From Brevibacterium permense (GTDB lineage Bacteria > Actinomycetota > Actinomycetes > Actinomycetales > Brevibacteriaceae), in contig NZ_JABSSX010000001.1 in the NCBI RefSeq assembly GCF_013280495.1, positions 434,001 to 498,000 of the forward strand: a stretch of 64,000 nt of DNA. Direction: 5' to 3'. Below, one piece after another: positions 58,354 through 64,000 of this stretch (position 1 is the stretch's first letter; every line of letters begins with the position of its first letter). The translations under genes and the position numbers were made by a program. The notes below the pieces were generated by a model. That model worked only from the letters and a program-made list of their open reading frames with translations. It did not search any database and was not told where the DNA came from.

Positions 58354-59568
58354 GTGACATCTTTCGACATCCCCGAGGCTCTCGTCCGGGCCGAGATCGA
58401 CGAGGCGGCCCTGTGCGACAACGCCGCCGTCCTCGCCGATCGCCTCTCTCCTGCCCGCCTCAAATGCGTCGTCAAAGCCAACGCCTACGGCCACGGCATC
58501 GACCTCGTCGCACCCGCTCTCTTCTCGGCAGGCTGGCGCGAGTTCTGTGTGGCCACGATCCCCGAAGCCCTTCGTCTGCGCAGCCTGCTCGGCCCAGAAG
58601 CGCAGATCCTCGCCTGGCTCTACGGACCGACCACCGACCTCGACGAGGCGGTGCGCGCCGACATCGAACTGGGGATTTCGACGGTCGGCGCCCTCGACCG
58701 ACTCGCCGAGGCGGCCCGCCGCACCGGCGTCACGGCCCGAGCCCATCTCAAGATCGACACCGGACTCGGCCGCAACGGTCTGTCCCCGGAAGCACTCGTC
58801 CGTGCCTTCGACTGGCTGCGCCGCCACGTCGAAGACAGCCACACCGACGACTCTGGGAACCCCGAGGCCGGAGCCGATATCCGCGTCGTCGGGATCATGA
58901 GCCACTTCGCGGTCGCCGACGAACCCGAACGTCCAGAGACCGCAGCACAGAGCGCGGTCTTCTCCTCTGCCCACGGGCAGCTTCGGGCCGTCCTCGACAC
59001 CGCGGACGGCCGCCTCGGCGAATCGGATGACCTGGATGTGCACATCGCGAACTCACCGGGAGCGCTCACCCTGGGTCCGTGCCCGGGCACCTCGGCGAGG
59101 GTGGGGCTCGCTCTCTACGGCCTGTCCCCGCTCGAAGACGGGGATCCGGCGGCCCTCGGGCTCCGGCCGGTCATGCGGCTGACCTCCAGCGTCATCAATC
59201 TCAAGGACATTCCCGCAGGTCACGGCGCCTCCTACGGGCTGACATTCACCGCCGCGACCGATACCCGGTTCGCGCTCGTGCCCGGTGGGTACGGGGACGG
59301 ACTGCCGCGGGCGGCCTCGAATCGCGCCGAGGTGGCCATCCGGGGTCGTCGTTACCCCGTCGTCGGGCGTATCGCCATGGATCAGATGATCATCGACATC
59401 GGTGCTGGCAACGATGAGGTCGCCATGGGCGACGAGGTCGTCATCTTCGGCCCCGGTGGGCCGAGCGCGGCCGAATGGGGGACCTGGGCGAACACGATCA
59501 ACTACGAGATCGTCACCCAGCTCAGCGCCCGCGTCGACCGGGTCGCCCGGAAGGGGGACGGCCGATGA
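58354..59568 (+). CDS. alr: Alanine racemase
   Basis: 404 residues, GTG start; makes D-alanine for peptidoglycan. PLP lysine in CVVKANAYGHGIDLVA (near residue 43), LKIDTGLGRNG, MSHFAVADEP, the catalytic Tyr loop GHGASYGLTFTAATDTRFALVPGGYGDGLPR (near 295), and VGRIAMDQMIIDIG. Overlaps tsaE by 4 bp. The divergent L,D-transpeptidase gene shares its upstream region. Confidence 0.97.
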   Translation: MTSFDIPEALVRAEIDEAALCDNAAVLADRLSPARLKCVVKANAYGHGIDLVAPALFSAGWREFCVATIPEALRLRSLLGPEAQILAWLYGPTTDLDEAVRADIELGISTVGALDRLAEAARRTGVTARAHLKIDTGLGRNGLSPEALVRAFDWLRRHVEDSHTDDSGNPEAGADIRVVGIMSHFAVADEPERPETAAQSAVFSSAHGQLRAVLDTADGRLGESDDLDVHIANSPGALTLGPCPGTSARVGLALYGLSPLEDGDPAALGLRPVMRLTSSVINLKDIPAGHGASYGLTFTAATDTRFALVPGGYGDGLPRAASNRAEVAIRGRRYPVVGRIAMDQMIIDIGAGNDEVAMGDEVVIFGPGGPSAAEWGTWANTINYEIVTQLSARVDRVARKGDGR

Positions 59569-60170
59569 GGGTCCATCTCGAGTCCTTGGAGCAGATGCGC
59601 TCGTTCGCTGGCGCCCTGGCCGAGCATCTGCACGCCGGCGACCTGCTCATCCTCACGGGCAACCTCGGTGCGGGGAAGACGACGTTCACGCAGTCGCTGG
59701 GCAAAGCCCTCGATGTGGCCGGGCGGATCACCTCGCCGACGTTCGTCATCGCCCGCGAGCACCCGTCGCGCTCGGGCGGGCCTGCCCTCGTTCACGTCGA
59801 TGCGTATCGGTTGGCAGACGGGGAGGAGCTCGAAGATCTCGACCTCGACTCCGAACTGGATGAGTCGATCACGGTGGTCGAATGGGGAGCCGGCCTGGCC
59901 GAGCAGCTCAGCAGCGATCACCTCGACATCACCATCACCCCGGTGTGGGACGAAGACGCAGGGGACGATGAGTTGGTCGGTGTGGACGACGAGGACGAGG
60001 CGGAGGACGAACGGCGCACCGTCGACCTCACCGGCCGCGGGGATGCCTGGGCCGAGCGCATGCCGGCGGTTGAGGCCGCTGTCTCGGCACTGGCGGGCGT
60101 GCGAGTCGACGACCCGGCCTCTGCAGATCTGCCTGCCGAGGACTTCGCGGATGAGGGAGACGAATCATGA
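59565..60170 (+). CDS. tsaE: tRNA t6A synthesis ATPase TsaE
   Basis: 201 residues. Walker A LTGNLGAGKTTFTQ (near 32), SPTFVIARE, HVDAYRLADGEELEDL, and VVEWGAGLAEQL. Works with TsaB and TsaD to make threonylcarbamoyl-adenosine at tRNA position 37. After the core there is an acidic insert (about 130-155) rich in Asp/Glu, longer than in most TsaE. Start at ATG 59565, overlapping the alr stop; the frame upstream of it is inside alr and non-conserved. Overlaps tsaB by 4 bp. Confidence 0.95.
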   Translation: MRVHLESLEQMRSFAGALAEHLHAGDLLILTGNLGAGKTTFTQSLGKALDVAGRITSPTFVIAREHPSRSGGPALVHVDAYRLADGEELEDLDLDSELDESITVVEWGAGLAEQLSSDHLDITITPVWDEDAGDDELVGVDDEDEAEDERRTVDLTGRGDAWAERMPAVEAAVSALAGVRVDDPASADLPAEDFADEGDES

Positions 60171-60901
60171 TCATTCTGGCCATCGACACCTCGCAGTCGG
60201 CCTCTGTGGCCCTCGTGGATACGGACGCCGGTTCGGTCATCGCCGCTGAACAGGCCGATGACCAGCGTCGACACGTTGAGTTCATCGGTCCTGCGCTCGC
60301 CGGCGTGCTCACCGAGGATGCCCGACCCGAACTCGTCGTCGTCGGCATCGGGCCCGGACCCTTCACCGGTCTGCGGGTGGGTATCGCCGCCGGAATCGCG
60401 GTCGGTCAGGCCCGCGGGATTCCCGTCAAGGGCCTGCTGTCCCAAGCCGCAATCGCCGAAGAGTTCGCCCGCAGTGCCGAAGGCTCTCCAGCACTTGCGT
60501 CGGAGGTCGCCTCGCCCGCCGCGGACGCCTCCGGCCACCCCGTTCTCATCGCCTCTGATGCCCGCCGCAAAGAGGTCTATTTCAGCGTCTATGACTCCGC
60601 CGACGCCAGACTGAACGCGGGACCGTTCGTGGCCAAACCGGCCGAGGTTGCTTCAGTTCTCGCCGACAACGGCTGCCGGCTCGACACGATCGATCAGAAG
60701 CTCGGCCGCGGATTCCTCCTCTATCCGGACATCCTCGGAGCGTCGAGCACCGAGTCCCTCACCGATCCTCGTGCCGAATATCTTGCCTTCGCGGCGGCAC
60801 GGGAACTCACCGCCGGCCGAGACCTTGCCGACCCGATCCCCGAATACCTGCGAGAACCCGATGCGAAAGCGACCCCGGTACGTGAGAGCTCATTGAAATG
60901 A
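60167..60901 (+). CDS. tsaB: tRNA t6A synthesis protein TsaB
   Basis: 244 residues, actin-like fold paralogue of TsaD. N-terminal ILAIDTSQSASVALVD, the helix IGPGPFTGLRVGIAAGIAVGQA (near 62), and LIASDARRKEVYFSVYD. It supports TsaD rather than catalysing. Overlaps tsaE and rimI by 4 bp each, so tsaE-tsaB-rimI is a coupled set. Confidence 0.95.
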   Translation: MIILAIDTSQSASVALVDTDAGSVIAAEQADDQRRHVEFIGPALAGVLTEDARPELVVVGIGPGPFTGLRVGIAAGIAVGQARGIPVKGLLSQAAIAEEFARSAEGSPALASEVASPAADASGHPVLIASDARRKEVYFSVYDSADARLNAGPFVAKPAEVASVLADNGCRLDTIDQKLGRGFLLYPDILGASSTESLTDPRAEYLAFAAARELTAGRDLADPIPEYLREPDAKATPVRESSLK

Positions 60902-61404
60902 CCTCCACGACCGTCGCCGAGCTTCCCTGGTGGGACCTCGCCGAGGTGGCCGACCACGATGCGGCGATCTTCGGTCCGACCGCATGGACGCTCGGCTACT
61001 ACTGGTCGGTCAAGGCGCAGAACGGCACGGTCATGCTCGCCGCCAAGACCGCCTCGGCGGGGGAAACGGATGTGGACGGCGCAGCCACGGTTAGTGAGTT
61101 CGCCGCCTCGGCGGGGGAGTTGGCAGGGTGGATCGTCATGTCGGGGGCCGGTGCGGAAGCCGATGTGATGACGATCGCCACCACCGAGGCTGCGCGCGGC
61201 ACAGGCATCGGACGTGCCTTGCTGCAGGCCGGAATCGATTGGGCGAAGGAACGCGGCTGCGAGGTCGTCCACCTCGAGGTCGACGAACGCAATGCTGCGG
61301 CGCTGGGGATGTACGCATCCTTCGGGTTCGAAGAATGGGGGCGGCGCCCGGACTACTATCCGGGCGCCGCGGGAATTCTCATGCGGCTGCGGATCGGCGA
61401 CTGA
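60898..61404 (+). CDS. rimI: Ribosomal protein alanine acetyltransferase (RimI-type GNAT)
   Basis: 168 residues. GNAT fold with acetyl-CoA site ARGTGIGRALLQAGIDWAKERG (near 98-118) and VHLEVDERNAAALGMYASFGFEEWGRRPDYYPG (near 120-155). This is the RimI signature (EVDERN..A..LY..FGF). Between the third and fourth strand sits a low-complexity insert (near 45-70). Located beside tsaB as in most actinobacteria; the tsaD that normally follows is displaced by three genes. Confidence 0.92.
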   Translation: MTSTTVAELPWWDLAEVADHDAAIFGPTAWTLGYYWSVKAQNGTVMLAAKTASAGETDVDGAATVSEFAASAGELAGWIVMSGAGAEADVMTIATTEAARGTGIGRALLQAGIDWAKERGCEVVHLEVDERNAAALGMYASFGFEEWGRRPDYYPGAAGILMRLRIGD

Positions 61405-61422
61405 TCCTTCTCAAATGGCACC

Positions 61423-62061
61423 CTAGGCGACCGGAACCGTGCGCTGCTCGGTCGCCTCGGTGAGGTCGACGAGCAGCGCTCCGTTGAGTCGGAAGGCCTC
61501 CATCGTCTCGTCGATGACGATCTGCTCGTCACCGCCGGTCGCCGCTACCTGGTCGAGGAGTCGGCGGTAGGCGTCTTTGTACGGCTTGGTCTTGCCGAGC
61601 TCAGCGAAATCCCACATCGTCAGCGAGGTCGCCGGCAGACTGTAGTGCCGGCCCATGAGGGTGCCGATCGCCTGACCGCCGGAGAGGTCCCCGAGGTAGC
61701 GCGTGTAGTGGTGGGCGATGACCTGTTCGGCCCGTTCGAGTCCCGAAAGGTGCGCGGCATAGGCGGTGGCACTGGGCATGACAGGCAGCTCGGTGCCGTC
61801 GAGCGCGGCCTGGTCGGCAGCGATGCGGTCGGCCCGGAACAGACGGGCGTCGAAGAACGGCGCGAAGACCGGATCCTCGGCGAACTCCCGTGACTTCGAC
61901 TCGAGCACGCCGTAGATGACGTCGTACTGCTTGAGCAGGAGGGCGTAGGCCCTTGCGTCGAGGCGTCCTTCCATGAGGTCGACCATGAATGTGGTGTGTT
62001 CGACCTCGTCGTGGATGGTGGCGGTGCTGGCTTTGAGGCGAGCGGAGAACGGTTCAGACAT
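61423..62061 (-). CDS. hmuO: Heme oxygenase
   Basis: About 212 residues, HO-1-type. Proximal His in ATIHDEVEHTTFM (near residue 16), GRLDARAYALLLKQYDVIYGVLE, and the distal helix motif YLGDLSGGQAIGTLM (near 125). It opens heme to biliverdin, CO and iron. ATG 62061 is preferred over an in-frame extension running up through the iron box. The DtxR-type box at 62131-62149, about 70 bp upstream, indicates induction under iron limitation, as for hmuO of Corynebacterium diphtheriae. Confidence 0.93.
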   Translation of the reverse strand: MSEPFSARLKASTATIHDEVEHTTFMVDLMEGRLDARAYALLLKQYDVIYGVLESKSREFAEDPVFAPFFDARLFRADRIAADQAALDGTELPVMPSATAYAAHLSGLERAEQVIAHHYTRYLGDLSGGQAIGTLMGRHYSLPATSLTMWDFAELGKTKPYKDAYRRLLDQVAATGGDEQIVIDETMEAFRLNGALLVDLTEATEQRTVPVA

Positions 62062-62130
62062 GATGGGGAGTGCGGCCAACCGAATGCTGGTCTGCCGCCC
62101 AGGCGGTGTGATCGGCATCATTGCGTATCT

Positions 62131-62149
62131 ATAGCTTAGCCTAACCTGA
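62131..62149. promoter_or_regulatory. DtxR/IdeR iron box
   Basis: This 19-mer (ATAGCTTAGCCTAACCTGA) matches the DtxR consensus TTAGGTTAGCCTAACCTAA at 16 of 19 positions, with an intact TTAGCCTAACC core. It lies between the divergent heme oxygenase and aldo/keto reductase genes. With iron bound, a DtxR-like repressor should block the heme oxygenase promoter; it may also affect the divergent gene. Confidence 0.9.
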
Positions 62150-62207
62150 GTTTCGGGAGGTGGTCCTGCCCCGAAGCCGTGGAGGTCAAACGGGTAGTCT
62201 AAAGGGT

Positions 62208-63155
62208 ATGACACGTGTGCAACTGGCAGATACCGATCTCTTCGTCCACCCTCTTCAGCTTGGCGGCAACCCCTTCGGCTGGGGTGCGGATCGGGATCAG
62301 AGCTTCGCTGTCCTCGACGCCTATGCCGAGGCAGGCGGAAACTTCATCGACACCGCCGATGCGTATTCGGCCTGGGTCGAGGGGAACTCGGGCGGAGAGT
62401 CCGAAACGATCATCGGCGAATGGATGAAGGCTCGCGGCAATCGCGACGAGATGGTCATCGCCACCAAGGTCGGCATGCACCCGAAGGGGCAGGGCCTCGA
62501 TCCGGCGAACATCCGCAACTGCGTCGACGACTCGCTGCGCCGACTCGGCACCGACCACATAGATGTCTACTATGCCCACAGAGACGATGACGACGTCGAC
62601 CAGGTCGCCGTCGCCGAGACCTTCGACGCGCTCGTCCGGTCCGGCAAGGTCAGCTACCTCGGGGCATCGAACTTCAGCCTCGAGCGACTGCAGAAAGCCC
62701 GGAAGATCTCGACGAAGTTCTCGCTTGCCTGCTATCGAGTCGTCCAGGACCGGTTCAACCTCGTCTCTCGTGCCGCCGTCGATCCGCAGAAGCAGGCGTA
62801 CCTGCGATCTGAAGGGATGGCCGAACTGCCCTTCCACTCACTGGCCTCCGGTTTCCTCACCGGCAAGCACACCGGCGGCGACGCCACCGGCAGCGTCCGC
62901 GGTGACCGTGTCGCCGATTTCGTCGACGACCAGAAAGCCCTCGGTGCCCTCGAAATCCTCCACGATGTCGCCGCCGACCACGGTGCAACGATGACGGCCA
63001 CGGCGATCGCGTGGCAGCTCACTCACGATTTCATCCCCTCGACGATCGCCTCGGCACGCGTGCCCGAACAGCTCACCGAGCTGCTCGCCGGAACGGAGAT
63101 GCAGCTGAGTCCTGATCAGAAGGCTGCCCTCGACGGAGCCTGGGTGGAAGCATGA
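62208..63155 (+). CDS. Aldo/keto reductase
   Basis: 315 residues, TIM barrel. Catalytic Asp and Tyr in GGNFIDTADAYSAW (near 45-55), Lys in MVIATKVGM (near 88), and His in YYAHRDDD (near 123). SNFSLERLQKA and the late STIASARVPEQLTELL NADP-binding segment are typical. Start ATG 62208 follows AAAGGG. Divergent from the iron-regulated heme oxygenase, and coupled to the SRPBCC gene by 4 bp. Substrate unknown. Confidence 0.9.
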   Translation: MTRVQLADTDLFVHPLQLGGNPFGWGADRDQSFAVLDAYAEAGGNFIDTADAYSAWVEGNSGGESETIIGEWMKARGNRDEMVIATKVGMHPKGQGLDPANIRNCVDDSLRRLGTDHIDVYYAHRDDDDVDQVAVAETFDALVRSGKVSYLGASNFSLERLQKARKISTKFSLACYRVVQDRFNLVSRAAVDPQKQAYLRSEGMAELPFHSLASGFLTGKHTGGDATGSVRGDRVADFVDDQKALGALEILHDVAADHGATMTATAIAWQLTHDFIPSTIASARVPEQLTELLAGTEMQLSPDQKAALDGAWVEA

Positions 63156-63727
63156 GTGCGATCAGCCCGCGCCTGGTCACCTGGGAGAACGGCACCGACC
63201 TCGTCATCGAGCTGCTCCTGGCCCGCGACGTCGAAACGGTGTGGAACGCACTGACCGATGCCGAGAGCGCACGGGCATGGTTCGCGCCGTTCCGCCTCGG
63301 CGATGAGACGGCTGCGGGGGAGTCCGATACGGCTGACGAAATTGACGCCGACGCACCCGCGTCCCGGCCGATTACGTTTGCGCTCGAGGACATCGATCTG
63401 AATGGATCTGTCCTCAGCTGCGAGGACTTCGATCACGTGCTGCTCGAACTCGACGACTTCGGAGTGCTCGGTCTCCGCGTACTGCCGATCGAGGGGGAGA
63501 CCGGTCAGGAGACCCTGCTCGTGTTCACCCATACCGCGCCTGATGCCGATACCGCCCGCGGTCAGGCCGCCGAGGTGGGGCCGATGTGGGATACGCATCT
63601 GCGGCTGTTCGCCCGCACCCTCGGTGTGGACATCGCCGAGGTGACCGAACCGGAACTCGTGGCCGTCTACTCCGACCTCGATCTCGAAGTCGCGGAGTCC
63701 GCCGACGCCCGGGAGGACGGATCATGA
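63152..63727 (+). CDS. SRPBCC (AHSA1-type) domain protein
   Basis: 191 residues. [27 protein letters not shown] near the start is the typical SRPBCC/AHSA1 helix-grip signature; a strand-rich core and a C-terminal helix ([17 protein letters not shown]) follow. The middle has a short acidic insert ([15 protein letters not shown]). Start overlaps the aldo/keto reductase stop and the stop overlaps tsaD. Such proteins bind hydrophobic ligands or aid chaperones; no specific role can be set. Confidence 0.78.
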   Translation: MSAISPRLVTWENGTDLVIELLLARDVETVWNALTDAESARAWFAPFRLGDETAAGESDTADEIDADAPASRPITFALEDIDLNGSVLSCEDFDHVLLELDDFGVLGLRVLPIEGETGQETLLVFTHTAPDADTARGQAAEVGPMWDTHLRLFARTLGVDIAEVTEPELVAVYSDLDLEVAESADAREDGS

Positions 63728-64000
63728 GCGACCCACTCGTCCTCGGCATCGAATCCTCGTGTGACGAAACCGGGGTCGGCATCGTCCGCGGCCGCACGCT
63801 GCTGACGAACACCGTGTCCTCGTCGATGGACGAACACGTCCGCTTCGGCGGAGTCGTGCCCGAAGTCGCCTCCCGCGCACATGTGCAGGCCATCGGCCCG
63901 GCCATCGCCTCTGCCTGTGAGACCGCCGAGGTGGAGCTGTCCGATATCGACGCCGTCGCCGTGACCGCCGGACCGGGTCTCTCCGGTGCGCTCATGGTCG
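63724..64000 (+). CDS. tsaD: tRNA t6A synthase TsaD, 5' part (runs off the window)
   Basis: About 92 residues visible, from ATG 63724. The TsaD N-terminus is clear: [38 protein letters not shown] and the metal/substrate region [16 protein letters not shown]. The HxxxH metal motif that normally follows lies beyond the end. It catalyses threonylcarbamoyl transfer to A37 of tRNA with TsaB and TsaE, encoded at 59565-60901. Separated here from rimI by heme oxygenase, an aldo/keto reductase and an SRPBCC gene. Confidence 0.95.
   Translation, partial: MSDPLVLGIESSCDETGVGIVRGRTLLTNTVSSSMDEHVRFGGVVPEVASRAHVQAIGPAIASACETAEVELSDIDAVAVTAGPGLSGALMV

Noticed and set aside
1-64000. tRNA or rRNA genes
   Set aside because: I looked for the T-loop GGTTCGA-type sequence next to acceptor stems in the gaps between genes and saw none that folds.

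Overview
The window is GC-rich (about 65%) actinobacterial chromosome with tightly packed genes. Many start codons overlap the previous stop (ATGA or GTGA). GuaB3, a DtxR-type iron box, an LPxTG-anchored 5'-nucleotidase and the nadA-nadB-nadC-cysteine desulfurase cluster all fit Actinobacteria. The overall gene set looks most like Brevibacterium or a close relative; that assignment is inference from gene content, not a database match. No tRNA, rRNA, CRISPR array, prophage or insertion sequence was seen.

Layout. 1-2300: a small membrane protein, a TfoX-N domain protein and a LacI-type repressor. 2379-5604: a sugar ABC importer (lipoprotein, single-domain ATPase, permease) behind a perfect 16-bp palindromic operator. 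5764-9357: a TPP riboswitch and thiM-thiE-thiD-tenA (thiamine salvage). 9503-10349: two small membrane proteins. 10501-15491 (minus): nadS, nadC, nadB, nadA (de novo NAD synthesis), divergent from panB-panC (pantothenate). 17919-21287: a CmpX/MscS-TM-like membrane protein and a divergent LysE exporter/LysR regulator pair. 21423-25782: guaB3, SURF1, a DUF3817 protein and guaA. 25962-28038: the bioY-bioM-bioN ECF biotin importer behind a BioQ-like operator. 28234-31718: isochorismatase-like protein, glycosyltransferase, LemA, truA. 31950-34499: a wall-anchored 5'-nucleotidase. 34690-39404 (minus): two tandem paralogous polytopic membrane proteins with an extracellular phosphatase-superfamily-like domain. 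39674-42412: rplM, rpsI, glmM. 42766-45918 (minus): an ABC exporter and coaA. 46171-48588: glmS, acpS.

48627-54403 looks like an accessory block inside an otherwise conserved cell-wall/t6A cluster. It holds an ABC-2 transporter with its own two-component system, a GNAT gene broken by a one-base frameshift, and a complete MntA/HepT (MNT/HEPN) toxin-antitoxin pair. The backbone then resumes: M20 amidohydrolase, nnr, an L,D-transpeptidase, alr, tsaE-tsaB-rimI, a DtxR-controlled heme oxygenase, an aldo/keto reductase, an SRPBCC protein and the start of tsaD, which runs off the window.

Metabolic theme: cofactor supply (thiamine, NAD, pantothenate/CoA, biotin) plus amino-sugar and D-alanine supply for peptidoglycan (GlmM, GlmS, Alr, L,D-transpeptidase).

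The most unusual DNA-level signals are: (i) a very frequent octamer CGCCGAGG/CCTCGGCG (about 80-90 copies counted by eye, both strands, coding and non-coding), sometimes arranged as inverted pairs in terminator-like hairpins; (ii) a 70-bp dispersed element with terminal inverted repeats, two full copies and one cut by the window start; (iii) a cluster of predicted operators upstream of transport and cofactor genes.
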